A stretch of DNA of 64,000 nucleotides from EX4572-165 sp002254885 (GTDB lineage: Archaea; Thermoplasmatota; E2; DHVEG-1), in assembly GCA_029939595.1 (NCBI GenBank), contig JAOZSQ010000002.1, positions 55,528-119,527 on the forward strand. The letters are read 5' to 3'. The translations under genes and the position numbers were made by a program. Positions 25,666-35,206 of the stretch are shown here, piece after piece. Every line of letters begins with the position of its first letter. The stretch's first letter is position 1. A model generated the notes under the pieces. That model did not search any database and had not been told where the DNA came from. It saw only the letters and a program-made list of their open reading frames with translations.

Positions 25666-27672
25666 ATGATTAACTTCCTTTTTAATGGTTTGACTGATGA
25701 GATATTGGATAAGAATGAGAAACGAAAAAATATAAAAAACGAAAAAACTTGTGAAATAAAGATGTCATTCAAAAAAGTTCTATTAATCAAACCATCTGGG
25801 AGACATGGGCTGTCTTTTGCATTTGATATTATTCCAACAGGATTTGAATATATAGCCGCATTTATTGAAAATGATGTTGATGAAGTTAACATTATAGATC
25901 TAGAAATGGAACCTAAGCCGATTCAACAAACTATTGAAAAATATCTTGAAGAACTTAGGCCAGATATTGTTGGAATTTCAATGTCTGCAACAGAACATAG
26001 TGAAGGTTTAGAAATAGCACAATTAGCAAAAAACCATGATATTATGACAGTTCTTGGAGGTTATCATCCCACTGAAATTCCTGATGAATTACTTTCACAT
26101 TCACAAGTAGATTTTGTGATTAGAGGTGAAGGTGAGCAAACAATGCAGGATCTTGTTATTGCGGGTGATGCATCTAATATTAATGGCATTTCATACAAAG
26201 AGAATGGGGTGATAGTTCACAATCCAGATCGTGAGTTTATTAAGGATTTAGATGGTATAAAATTTCCCGCTAGACATCTGAGAAGATATAAGTATAATAC
26301 AACGTTAATGCCAGATAGGGAACATGATGTTATTACCACATCAAGAGGTTGCTGGGGTCGATGTAGTTTTTGTTGTGAACCTACAATGAGTGGAAGTTCT
26401 CAGCGATATCGATCACCTGAAAACGTGATTGAAGAGATTTTAGAAATAGTTAAATTTCATGATAACAAACCTATCAGCATTGAAGTAACAGACCCACATT
26501 TTATGGGAAAACCTAAGATTGTTGAACAGCTTTGTGATCTATTAATTCCATATAACCTTGACATAAGATTTGGTGTAAAGGTGCGACCTGACTCAGTTGC
26601 AAAACATCCAGATATAGTTCGGAAAATGATAGCAGCAGGTATTGATGGCTTTGAAATGGGTATTGAAAGCCCAAATATGAAAGATATAAAATCTACGTCA
26701 AAAGGGTTAAAAACAGATGTTCATGTTAAAGCTGTTAACAATATTAAAAAATGGGGTGGAAGTGCTGGTGGAACACTTGTAATTGGTTTACCAGATCAGA
26801 CCGAAGAAGAAATATTACAATTTCCGATTTATGCTAAAAAAATTGGACTTACAAGCTCTGCTTTTGGTATCGCTACACCATATCCTGGAACAAAATTTTA
26901 TGAGGAATTGGACTCTCAAGATTTGATATTTGAAGATGATTGGAATCGATTTGATGAAATGCATTCAGTGTTTAAAACTAAACATCTTTCAAGTGAACGT
27001 ATTGAGGAGTTGGCCTCTATTTGTATGGCAAAATTTTGGACAATAGATAGATTCATTGAAAAAGAAAGGATGGGCGTAATTAAAAATAAGACAAAAAAAC
27101 CATTAATGAAATTCATTAATGACAGAATGCATAATCTTGAATTTTCAGTAGATGCGGGAGTGCAACTTCAAGAAGGTAATTTTAGTCAACATGCAAAAGA
27201 ATTTCTAGATGCATCACCAGATCCAGCAATAATGGAGTATACAAAAAAAATTGGTATGCATAATGTTGTTGAAATGTCTAGGTTTTTAAATTTACTTGGT
27301 GAACAAAAAATTCAGATGTCTTTAAGAAATGATGGAATGACTCCTACTAGCTGGATTTTTAAAACAACAAAAGAAAAAGTTGAATATATTCAGGTTATCT
27401 GTGGAAAGCATGATGACTGCTCAATTGATTTTGATATAGATCTTCGGGAGTTTAGGATAGGACAAAGTAACTTTTCGAATATTGATAAAGCTCGAGTTGT
27501 TGCTAAATTACTCACTTCAAACAAAGGCATTAAAAGAAAAATCAATCTGATTCGTTTACTGGCGGCAGGGAGTATTGATGCCATTAAATATTTTGGAACA
27601 AGAAACAATTCTCAGATGGAGCCAGTAAACGAAAATTCAAATATTGTTTTATCTAATAGTGGCGAGGTATGA
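25666..27672 (+). CDS. B12-binding radical SAM protein with an unusual C-terminal domain
   Basis: 668 residues. An N-terminal cobalamin-binding domain (about 35-165; ITVLGGYHPTEIP-like region, GEGEQTMQDL) precedes a radical SAM barrel whose cluster motif is CWGRCSFC (Cys229, 233, 236). Such enzymes usually methylate or cyclise unreactive carbon atoms and include lipid-modifying enzymes of archaea. The C-terminal 170 residues (from about 480) are not a standard radical SAM tail and loosely resemble SCP2-like lipid-binding domains; this is tentative. GGGAG 7 nt before the ATG at 25666 supports the long N-terminus, although the core begins 33 residues later. Confidence 0.85.
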   Translation: MINFLFNGLTDEILDKNEKRKNIKNEKTCEIKMSFKKVLLIKPSGRHGLSFAFDIIPTGFEYIAAFIENDVDEVNIIDLEMEPKPIQQTIEKYLEELRPDIVGISMSATEHSEGLEIAQLAKNHDIMTVLGGYHPTEIPDELLSHSQVDFVIRGEGEQTMQDLVIAGDASNINGISYKENGVIVHNPDREFIKDLDGIKFPARHLRRYKYNTTLMPDREHDVITTSRGCWGRCSFCCEPTMSGSSQRYRSPENVIEEILEIVKFHDNKPISIEVTDPHFMGKPKIVEQLCDLLIPYNLDIRFGVKVRPDSVAKHPDIVRKMIAAGIDGFEMGIESPNMKDIKSTSKGLKTDVHVKAVNNIKKWGGSAGGTLVIGLPDQTEEEILQFPIYAKKIGLTSSAFGIATPYPGTKFYEELDSQDLIFEDDWNRFDEMHSVFKTKHLSSERIEELASICMAKFWTIDRFIEKERMGVIKNKTKKPLMKFINDRMHNLEFSVDAGVQLQEGNFSQHAKEFLDASPDPAIMEYTKKIGMHNVVEMSRFLNLLGEQKIQMSLRNDGMTPTSWIFKTTKEKVEYIQVICGKHDDCSIDFDIDLREFRIGQSNFSNIDKARVVAKLLTSNKGIKRKINLIRLLAAGSIDAIKYFGTRNNSQMEPVNENSNIVLSNSGEV

Positions 27673-28034
27673 GTGATAATCATTCAACTACCAAATAGAA
27701 ACTGTTTATTCTAAGGTTTTTTTTCTATATAAACTAGAATTTTTTCTTCTATGATTAATTTATTAATTTTTTCAGCATCCCTCACCCTCAACCATATATA
27801 ATGTGTACTAAATAGTAAGTTTTTAAAAACCTTAACAAAAAATGAATTATTTGTATCTTTTTGTACAATTTATTTGAAATCAAAAGATTCCCTATTTCTA
27901 TAATAAAAATGATTATTGAAACAATGTATAATATTGTGGGATTTTCCCATTTTCTAGTAATATTATTTCTTTTAATAAATCTTCAAATATGGGGATATTT
28001 TTTTTAACTTGATTATTTATTCACATTTTTCATT
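27673..28034. other. Intergenic region without a recognised gene (362 bp)
   Basis: No coding frame of useful length on either strand. A run of eight or nine T follows shortly after the radical SAM stop (near 27718-27726) and is a likely terminator. The right end should carry the promoter of the acetyltransferase at 28035. Nothing else recognised. Confidence 0.55.
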
Positions 28035-28475
28035 ATGACTAACTTCATTGTACGATCTTATATAAAAAAGGATGAAAAACAGGTTATACAACTTTGGAAA
28101 ATGAGTAATTTAATTATTCCAAAAAATAATCCTTTGAGAGATATTGATGAAAAAATAAGATTTCAACCAGATCTATTTCTTGTTGGATTACTCGATAAAA
28201 AATTAATCGGTACGATAATGGTTGGATATGAGGGCCATAGAGGTTGGATTAATTATTTAGCGATACATCAAGAATTTAGAGGCAAAGGATTTGGGGTAAA
28301 ATTAATGGATTATGCAACTGAGATATTAACAAATATGGGATGTCAAAAAATTAATGTTCAGATAAGAAAAACAAATAACTCAGTAATTGAATTTTATAAA
28401 AAACTTGGTTTCACAGATGATGAGGTAATAAGTTATGGGAAGAGGATTGAAGAAATTGATAATGTTTCAAAATAA
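28035..28475 (+). CDS. GNAT acetyltransferase (YpeA-like)
   Basis: A 146-residue single-domain GNAT enzyme. Motif A with the acetyl-CoA pyrophosphate loop is HQEFRGKGFGVKLMDYA, and motif B is NSVIEFYKKLGFTDDEV. It resembles the YpeA branch, whose substrate is unknown. It is monocistronic and convergent with the larger GNAT-like gene at 28505. Confidence 0.87.
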   Translation: MTNFIVRSYIKKDEKQVIQLWKMSNLIIPKNNPLRDIDEKIRFQPDLFLVGLLDKKLIGTIMVGYEGHRGWINYLAIHQEFRGKGFGVKLMDYATEILTNMGCQKINVQIRKTNNSVIEFYKKLGFTDDEVISYGKRIEEIDNVSK

Positions 28476-28504
28476 ATAGAAAAATTTCAAATCTGAGTTG
28501 ATTT

Positions 28505-29353
28505 TTAATATTTGAAATCAAATATCTGATATTCACATATTTCATTAAACCCAATTTTTTTATAGATATGATTGGAAATAGGATTTTCTAAATCTGTAAG
28601 TAACGAGGAATAAAGGTATCCTTTACATAACGATTTTTTACATAATTCATATACAAGATTAGTTGCGTAACCTTTATATCGTAAGTTATCTGGTGTATAC
28701 ACATACCCAATTGAGAACCCTATTTTGTGAGCCCTTTCAAGAAAAACCATACTGACTGGTTTATCATCAACCCATAGAAACGCATTTCCTGATTTTATGA
28801 TATACTCAACGTGTTTCTTAATCAAAACTTCATTTTCATAATTCAAATTTAAATCTTTTTGGAATAAAAGAGCCCAATCATAGATAAGATCAAAATGTTT
28901 TTCTTCTGCTTCTATTAAATATCCATTACATAGTTCTATGGGATTTAAATGATTTAATACAAAAAGAGCCATCTTCATTTTTTGAAACGATGAACAATTC
29001 TTCTTTAAAGACCATTGTTTTGAAAAAAGTGAGGATAGATCATTTTTAGCGTTAACACCAGACAATGAAATATTACTATTTTCAAGATGTTCAATAAGAC
29101 AGTTTAATGATTGTATACTTGGTGTGTCTTCTGAATATAGAACGATTGGCCATGGAGGCGTTAAAAAGGCTGCAAGTTTCATGTTCCCTTGATCTTCTAT
29201 GGTTGAAAGAAATGGTTTTGTTTGATAATGATTAGGATTCTTTAATAAAGTGGATGTTAAACCGATCATTAGTTCATTTTCAAAGGGTGTTGAAAAATCA
29301 TTTTCTAGGATAGATAGAAAAGTTGATGGATCTGAATATTCAGTGATTTTCAT
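28505..29353 (-). CDS. GNAT-like N-acetyltransferase
   Basis: A 282-residue protein. The C-terminal half is a GNAT domain (GFSIGYVYTPDNLRYKGYATNLVYE carries the acetyl-CoA loop as RYKGYATNL; ISNHIYKKIGFNEICEY is motif B). The N-terminal half is a divergent related fold, as in two-domain GNAT proteins that pair a degenerate and an active unit. The substrate is unknown. It starts 138 bp from the end of the acyl-CoA synthetase gene on the same strand. Confidence 0.82.
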   Translation of the reverse strand: MKITEYSDPSTFLSILENDFSTPFENELMIGLTSTLLKNPNHYQTKPFLSTIEDQGNMKLAAFLTPPWPIVLYSEDTPSIQSLNCLIEHLENSNISLSGVNAKNDLSSLFSKQWSLKKNCSSFQKMKMALFVLNHLNPIELCNGYLIEAEEKHFDLIYDWALLFQKDLNLNYENEVLIKKHVEYIIKSGNAFLWVDDKPVSMVFLERAHKIGFSIGYVYTPDNLRYKGYATNLVYELCKKSLCKGYLYSSLLTDLENPISNHIYKKIGFNEICEYQIFDFKY

Positions 29354-29448
29354 AATATTTGTTATTAAAAAGGTTACTGATGAAACTTTGTATTAATCAT
29401 TATTTATTGATGTTATATTCAAGTTTTAAATAATAAAAATTTAAAATA

Positions 29449-29479
29449 AGGAGGAGGGCTTGATTCAGAAACTCCACCT
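29449..29479 (-). terminator. Candidate terminator of the acyl-CoA synthetase gene
   Basis: AGGAGGAG and CTCCACCT (29449-29456 and 29472-29479) can pair over 8 bp with one mismatch around a 15-nt loop. On the minus strand the stem is followed by a T-rich stretch, downstream of the gene ending at 29492. Confidence 0.4.
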
Positions 29480-29491
29480 CATCTTTTTTTA

Positions 29492-32161
29492 TTAAATAAC
29501 GTATTCTAAATTGTAGACCTCAGGATCTTTTGATCTTGATATTTCAAATTGTTTATCTTTACAAAGCTTAATCATCGATCTATTTTCTTTAAGAACCTCG
29601 CCAACAATTCGTTTCACCCCTTTCATTTTTGCCATTTCAATAGTAAAATCAAGAAATTCAGAACCTAAGCCTCTACGTTGCCATTTATCCGTTACAATCA
29701 ACGCAAATTCAACTTCATCTTTTTCTCCAGGTGGAAGAATAATACGAGTTACGCCAAGAAATCGTTTTTTCCCATCTTCTTCAATTTCTGCAACAATTCC
29801 AACTTCACGGTCATAATCAATATTACAAAACCGTACACGCATTGCATGATCTGCTTCTTTGATTAATCTGAAGAACCTAAAACGTACTGATTGCTGTGAA
29901 AATGTGTTAAACATGTCAAGCCAGAGATATTCATCTTCAGGTTTTATTGGTCGTAATAGAATTTTTGTACCATCTTTTAATGTAATATTCTTTTGATAAT
30001 GACTTGGATATTTACTGATGATTAAATGAGGATGTTTATTAGGATGTTCATCAATAATTATTCTTGCATCAACTGCAATAAGGCCTTTATCTGTTGATTT
30101 CAAAGGATTTAAATCAATTTCTTTTATCTCTGGAAAATCTTCAATGAGGTGAGAAAAATTAATCATTGTCTCCTCTACTTTTTTCATGTCTGGTGCGACA
30201 AGATTTCGATATCCTGTTAGCAATGAATATGCCTTGGTCTGTTTGAGTATTTGTTGAGATAGAGCCTGATTTAATGGAGGGATTCCAATTGATTTATCTT
30301 TGAACAGTTCAGTATATATTCCACCCATTCCGAAAAGAATAACTGAACCAAAGATGGGATCTTTTTTTGAGCCTAAGATAAATTCAGGGCTTTGAGCATC
30401 TATCATCTGTTGGATTGTGACTCCATTTATTTTTGCGCCAGGTTCGGCTTTTTTTACATCTGCAATCATTTTCGTATATGCTTTTTCCACTTCTTCATCA
30501 TTGCAGATATTAAGAATCACACCGCCACTATCACTTTTATGACTAATATTAGGTGAATGAATTTTCATTACAACGGGATATCCTATTTTTTTTGCAATTT
30601 GCATTGCTTCTTTTTTGTTTTTTGCAAGTATTGTTTCTGTGGTTTGAATCCCATAATAATTAACAATGGATTTTGATTCATCTTCGGTTAGAATAGTTCG
30701 ATTTTCCCTTTTTGCGTTTTTGATAATTTCATGAATGTTTTTTTCACTAGCTTTTTTGTCCTTCACAATACGTTCGATGGGTGTTTCAAATAAGATCTCG
30801 AGGTTACGAGCGTAATGATATAGATGCATATATGAACGTACCGCCCCTTCTGGCGTGTGATATGTTGGAACATTATTTCGATTTAGAATTTGTCTTGCAT
30901 ATTGTACGCTTTCCTCGCCGACAAAACTAGTTAGAATTGGTTTTGTTGATTTCTTGGAAATATCAATAACGGCATCTGCGAGTTTCTTAGGGTCTGCTAC
31001 AACTTGAGGTACGGATATCACAAGGATTCCATCAATGTTTTTATCTTCTAAACAAACCTCAATTGTTTTCTTATAGACTTCATCATCGCTGTCTCCGATG
31101 ATGTCAATTGGATTTGAATGGCTCCAATGAGTTGGAAGGAAAGCATTTAGTTTTTCCATGGTTTCATCAGATAATTGAGCAAGTTTTCCATTGTTTTCAA
31201 TGATTGAATCTGTTGCAAGAACACCGGGTCCTCCGGCATTTGTTATTATTGCAAGGTTTGGTCCACGTGGACGAGGCTGTTTTGCAAGAATAGATGCACA
31301 ATTGAATAATTCATCAATTTCTTTAACTCTAACGACACCTGCTCGTTGGAATGCAGCATCATAAATTGCATCTTCTCCTGCAAGAGCTCCGGTATGGGAT
31401 GCTGCTGCTTTTGCACCTTCTGCATATCTTCCTGATTTTATTACGATGATTGGTTTTGAACGAGCAAAACTTCGAGCAGCACTCATAAATTTCCTTGCCT
31501 GAGTTATTGATTCAACATAGAGAACAATGCTTTTTGTATGAATGTCTCTTCCAAAATAATCAATAAGATCTCCAAAATCAACATCTAACATAGATCCTAC
31601 TGAAACAAATGAGCTGAAACCCACACGTGAGGATGCAGCCCAATCAAGAAGAGATCCACATATTGCCCCACTTTGAGAAAAAAGTGCAATGTTTCCGTTG
31701 AGGGGCATGGTACCTGCAAAGGTTGCATTAAGGTTGAGGAATGGATTGATGATTCCTACGCAATTAGGCCCTATAATTCTTAAATCATATTTTCTTTGAA
31801 TTTTTTTCAATTGAGCTTCCCGTTTTTTTCCCTCTTCGCCAATTTCTTTAAATCCTGCTGAAATAATAATAATTCCCTTGATACCTTTTTTTCCGCATTC
31901 CTCAACGATATCCGGTACAATAATTGATGGTGTGACAATGATTGCAAGGTCAACTACTTTTGGTACATCATTAATTGATTTGTACGCTTGTACTCCTTGT
32001 ACACTTTCATGTTTTGGGTTTACAGGATAAACAATGCCTTCAAATCCGGAACCAATTAGGTTTCGAAAGATGCGGTATCCTGCTGCTTCTCTCTTATTAC
32101 TTGCGCCAACTACGGCGATGCTTTTTGCTTTAAATATCTTATCTAGATGTTCAATGCCCAT
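29492..32161 (-). CDS. ADP-forming acyl-CoA synthetase fused to GNAT
   Basis: 889 residues in the order CoA-binding domain (1-135, IAVVGASNKREAAG), succinyl-CoA-ligase-like domain (150-450), ATP-grasp domain (about 480-700, with YPVVMKIHSPNISHKSDSGGV-type region) and a C-terminal GNAT domain (720-889, RRGLGSEFLDF). ADP-forming acetyl-CoA synthetases make ATP from acyl-CoA in archaea. The phosphorylated His is kept (His256 in ASHTGALAGED), unlike in bacterial Pat acetyltransferases of the same layout, whose synthetase part is inactive. It may therefore be an energy enzyme, a protein acetyltransferase, or both. Confidence 0.9.
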   Translation of the reverse strand: MGIEHLDKIFKAKSIAVVGASNKREAAGYRIFRNLIGSGFEGIVYPVNPKHESVQGVQAYKSINDVPKVVDLAIIVTPSIIVPDIVEECGKKGIKGIIIISAGFKEIGEEGKKREAQLKKIQRKYDLRIIGPNCVGIINPFLNLNATFAGTMPLNGNIALFSQSGAICGSLLDWAASSRVGFSSFVSVGSMLDVDFGDLIDYFGRDIHTKSIVLYVESITQARKFMSAARSFARSKPIIVIKSGRYAEGAKAAASHTGALAGEDAIYDAAFQRAGVVRVKEIDELFNCASILAKQPRPRGPNLAIITNAGGPGVLATDSIIENNGKLAQLSDETMEKLNAFLPTHWSHSNPIDIIGDSDDEVYKKTIEVCLEDKNIDGILVISVPQVVADPKKLADAVIDISKKSTKPILTSFVGEESVQYARQILNRNNVPTYHTPEGAVRSYMHLYHYARNLEILFETPIERIVKDKKASEKNIHEIIKNAKRENRTILTEDESKSIVNYYGIQTTETILAKNKKEAMQIAKKIGYPVVMKIHSPNISHKSDSGGVILNICNDEEVEKAYTKMIADVKKAEPGAKINGVTIQQMIDAQSPEFILGSKKDPIFGSVILFGMGGIYTELFKDKSIGIPPLNQALSQQILKQTKAYSLLTGYRNLVAPDMKKVEETMINFSHLIEDFPEIKEIDLNPLKSTDKGLIAVDARIIIDEHPNKHPHLIISKYPSHYQKNITLKDGTKILLRPIKPEDEYLWLDMFNTFSQQSVRFRFFRLIKEADHAMRVRFCNIDYDREVGIVAEIEEDGKKRFLGVTRIILPPGEKDEVEFALIVTDKWQRRGLGSEFLDFTIEMAKMKGVKRIVGEVLKENRSMIKLCKDKQFEISRSKDPEVYNLEYVI

Positions 32162-32279
32162 TTTTTTACATCCTTTTTTTATTATTTTTTAGATATTCTA
32201 ATTGAATTGCGGATATTGGGCTCAACTATTTATAATTGTCGATATAAAACCTATTAATTTAGTATTTTATACGAATACA

Positions 32280-32289
32280 TTTAAATATT
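32280..32289 (+). promoter_or_regulatory. TATA box of the Lrp-family regulator gene
   Basis: TTTAAATATT ends 20 nt before the ATG at 32310, the spacing of a leaderless archaeal message. The same TTTAAATATT core, 22 nt before its start, precedes the HPS-RraA gene. Confidence 0.55.
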
Positions 32290-32309
32290 ATTCAATATTA
32301 TGGGGTTAT

Positions 32310-32756
32310 ATGGATGACATTGATAGAAAAATATTGAATATTATTCAAAATGATGCAACGATTTCATATCAAACAATTGCAAAAGAATTGGATGTTGGAA
32401 CAAGTACTATTCATTATAGAATTTCAAAACTAAAAAAACTAGGAATCATAACATCAGTATCTGCAATACTCGATCCTGAAAAAGTTGGTTTTGATGCAAC
32501 AGCAGTAATAGGATTGAATGTGGAACCATTAAAAATGGATGAAATCGCAGAACATCTCTCCAACTTTAATGAAGTACAAAATGTTGCAACATCCTCAGGA
32601 GATCATGATCTCATCATTCAATTAATCGCAAGAAATGGAAAAGAGATATGGAAGTTTATCAATGCAAATATTAAAACAATTAAAGGTGTTGATAAAAAAA
32701 TCCATGTATCTTTATTATTAGATGTGTATAAGCGCACCCCAACAATTGCACTATAA
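32310..32756 (+). CDS. Lrp/AsnC-family transcriptional regulator
   Basis: 148 residues: an N-terminal helix-turn-helix (MDDIDRKILNIIQNDATISY, then IAKELDVGTSTIHYRISKLKKLGII) and a C-terminal RAM effector domain (AVIGLNVEPLKMDEIAEHL ... DLIIQLIARNGKEIWKFI). The ATG at 32310 is chosen because a TATA box precedes it and family members start here; the longer frame from 32202 adds unrelated sequence. It is divergent from the acyl-CoA synthetase gene, a possible target. Confidence 0.92.
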   Translation: MDDIDRKILNIIQNDATISYQTIAKELDVGTSTIHYRISKLKKLGIITSVSAILDPEKVGFDATAVIGLNVEPLKMDEIAEHLSNFNEVQNVATSSGDHDLIIQLIARNGKEIWKFINANIKTIKGVDKKIHVSLLLDVYKRTPTIAL

Positions 32757-32764
32757 AAAATGAG

Positions 32765-34258
32765 CTATTGAGAAATTACTTCACTAGTTACTTGAATGAT
32801 TTTTGAAAAATCAGATTCATTTTCAGCATATTTAGCGAATTCAACAAGGCTACAAAGATCAAGACATTGTTTGATATGATCATGTGGTTTTTTCAGTTTT
32901 TTTAAATATCTTATCATTTCAACATTTGTCATCTCTTCCTTAACACCATGATAATGACTTAAAAATAATCTAAGAGATTGACCTGCTTTACCATAAGCAT
33001 CTTTGTATAATCCCTGTTTGTAATTTTTTTTTGCATCGTTTAATAGCCTATATGCTTCATTACGGTAATCAAATGGTTTTGAAATTATTGGTTTTTGTTT
33101 GCTTGTATCTACCTGTTTTTTTAAAATATATTTCCTATATAGATACAATGAAATAATTGAAATAGGGATAATTATCGCAAGAAGCAAAAAATACCAAGGC
33201 AAGTCTTCTTGCTTTTCTAATCGTACCTCTTTTAGTTCTTCGTCTTCAAACTCAGCTTGAATCATTGCCGTCTCATTTTTTTCATTTTTATATTCAATTT
33301 CAACGGTTGTGTCATTTCCATTTTGATTAAATGAAATATTTGTTTGATTAAAGCCTTCAGAATTGAGTTGCTCTTGGAAATCCTGAAACTGCTGACTTTG
33401 ATTAAGGGTATCCATCATCTGTTGACGGTCTTCTGCCGTCTGTTTTTGTAATTCCGTGATTTCCCCATTTTCCATCCGTCCTTCAATATTTGCAGTTTCC
33501 CCTTCATCATTTTGATAAGAAAAATTGAAATCACCTGTGTTGTTGTTTTCATTATTAAACTGCTCTTCTGTAAGGTTATAACCTTGATTTTGCAGTTCCT
33601 CCTGCATTTCCTGAACTTCGTTATTTTCTTTGACGGATTGTTCAAATTCTTTTTTTTCTGCTTGCTGCTGCTGTATTTGCTGCTGCATCTGCTCTTTTAA
33701 TGATTGACTATCTTGATTCATCTGATTGTTTTGCAGTTGCTCCTGAGGTGTTTGAGGTTGCTGCTGTTCTTGATTGTTCTGTTGAGTGGCATCTATGATT
33801 TTTTCAGAATTACTCTGCTGCGGATTTTCTTGATTATTCTGTTGCGATTCGTTTGATACAAAAAATATCTTAATGCCATCAAGGGAAACAACATAATCAT
33901 CATCTTGTTCATCATATGAAAATTCTATACTAACAGTGTAGGTAACAGGCGTATTTGAAGAACCAAAATTCATCCCTAATGTGTTATTTCCTTTTTGAAC
34001 GGAAAATGATTGCACATTCGATCGAGTTGAACTATAGCTTTGACCACCTTGATTAACGGTTTGAATGATGGAATAACTGATCTGTCCAGCAATATCTTTA
34101 TCAAAAGTATTGTTAATGGTTAAAGGAATTACTGCTTCTTGACCTGTTAAAAAATAATACTCTGTTTGATTTATTGAAAATGTAATATCCTCAGCAGAAG
34201 TTAAAGGCATTATGATGAGTAGGAATAGAAGAAGTGGAAAAAGATTGATTTTTCTCAT
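32765..34258 (-). CDS. Membrane-anchored Bat-operon protein with a Gln/Asn-rich region
   Basis: 497 residues. A signal peptide (INLFPLLLFLLIIMPLTSAE) leads to a beta-sandwich domain (25-135), a long Gln/Asn/Glu-rich low-complexity region (about 140-340), one membrane helix (WYFLLLAIIIPISIISLYLY, near 355-374) and a C-terminal cytoplasmic helical domain (about 400-497) with the NEAYRLLNDAKKNYKQGLYKDAY pattern (named in parts). It occupies the place of a BatD/BatE-type partner after MoxR, DUF58 and VWA genes, overlapping the VWA gene by 4 bp. The low-complexity arm may reach through the cell surface layer. Confidence 0.83.
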   Translation of the reverse strand: MRKINLFPLLLFLLIIMPLTSAEDITFSINQTEYYFLTGQEAVIPLTINNTFDKDIAGQISYSIIQTVNQGGQSYSSTRSNVQSFSVQKGNNTLGMNFGSSNTPVTYTVSIEFSYDEQDDDYVVSLDGIKIFFVSNESQQNNQENPQQSNSEKIIDATQQNNQEQQQPQTPQEQLQNNQMNQDSQSLKEQMQQQIQQQQAEKKEFEQSVKENNEVQEMQEELQNQGYNLTEEQFNNENNNTGDFNFSYQNDEGETANIEGRMENGEITELQKQTAEDRQQMMDTLNQSQQFQDFQEQLNSEGFNQTNISFNQNGNDTTVEIEYKNEKNETAMIQAEFEDEELKEVRLEKQEDLPWYFLLLAIIIPISIISLYLYRKYILKKQVDTSKQKPIISKPFDYRNEAYRLLNDAKKNYKQGLYKDAYGKAGQSLRLFLSHYHGVKEEMTNVEMIRYLKKLKKPHDHIKQCLDLCSLVEFAKYAENESDFSKIIQVTSEVISQ

Positions 34259-35205
34259 TGAATAATCCTTCCTTTACCGTAACGTAGGTAAAACTGAATG
34301 AGTAATAATGTGATTGTGGCAAAGAAAAACCAGTCTTTAATATTGGTTTCTTCTTGTTCACGTTCAATGTTTTCACTAATATTTTCATAAACACTGTCAA
34401 GAGTTGAGATATCAACAGATTTGAAGTAAGATCCACCGGTTTGAATTGCAATATTTTGAAGTGTTTCCTCATCTAGCTCTGCATAAACTGGGTTTCCCCA
34501 CCAGTCTTCACCAAGTTTTACTTTTCCTTCTGAACCCATACCTATTGTGTTTACCTGTATTTGATTTGCAATAGCAAATTGAATAGCTTCATCAGGGGTG
34601 ATAATACCTGCATTGTTCACTCCATCGCTAAGTAAAATTACTACTTTTTTCTTATTAGGGATTGAAGATGCCATATCGATGCCAAGGGTAAGCCCGTCAC
34701 CAATTGCAGTTTTCCCTTCTTTTGCAGTAATTGAACGGAGTTTTTCGATCACTTTTTCTTTATATGGGCTAAGATATGCAGCAGTTGTTGCTCCTGATTC
34801 AAAAACAACAATTCCAGCATGATCCTTATCATTTAATGAATTAAGAAGGATTTCAGCTGAGCTTTTTGCTGCTTCAATACGGTTTGGTTGATAATCAGAT
34901 GCAAGCATACTCCCTGAAATGTCAAGAACAAGTACAACATTAACTCCTTCTTTGGTTTGTTCTAGAGGTATATGAGGGTTTGCAAGGCCAATGATCATAC
35001 ATGCAATCATGCTAAAAGAGAGAAATAAAAGGATTTCACTTCGTTTTGATTTCTTTTTATTTCCAAGAGCTGATTTGATAAAACCAATATGGCTAAATTT
35101 CATTGCCTCTTGTCTTTTCTTTGCAACAATACGTCGGTAAAAAAGAAAAAGCAAAGGGATACAGATTAATGCTACAAGTATAATTGGATCATCAAAACCA
35201 GCCAT
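34255..35205 (-). CDS. VWA-domain membrane protein (BatA/BatB-like)
   Basis: 316 residues: two N-terminal hydrophobic segments (about 8-24 and 57-77), a von Willebrand A domain with MIDAS motif DISGS (Asp95, Ser97, Ser99), conserved Thr and Asp sites further on (GDGLTLGID, LLSDGVNNAG), and a final membrane helix (WFFFATITLLLIQFYL). These proteins work with MoxR ATPases and DUF58 proteins in metal insertion, assembly or stress tolerance. The start ATG lies 2 nt after the DUF58 stop and its end overlaps the next start by 4 bp. Confidence 0.92.
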   Translation of the reverse strand: MAGFDDPIILVALICIPLLFLFYRRIVAKKRQEAMKFSHIGFIKSALGNKKKSKRSEILLFLSFSMIACMIIGLANPHIPLEQTKEGVNVVLVLDISGSMLASDYQPNRIEAAKSSAEILLNSLNDKDHAGIVVFESGATTAAYLSPYKEKVIEKLRSITAKEGKTAIGDGLTLGIDMASSIPNKKKVVILLSDGVNNAGIITPDEAIQFAIANQIQVNTIGMGSEGKVKLGEDWWGNPVYAELDEETLQNIAIQTGGSYFKSVDISTLDSVYENISENIEREQEETNIKDWFFFATITLLLIQFYLRYGKGRIIQ

Positions 35206-35206
35206 A

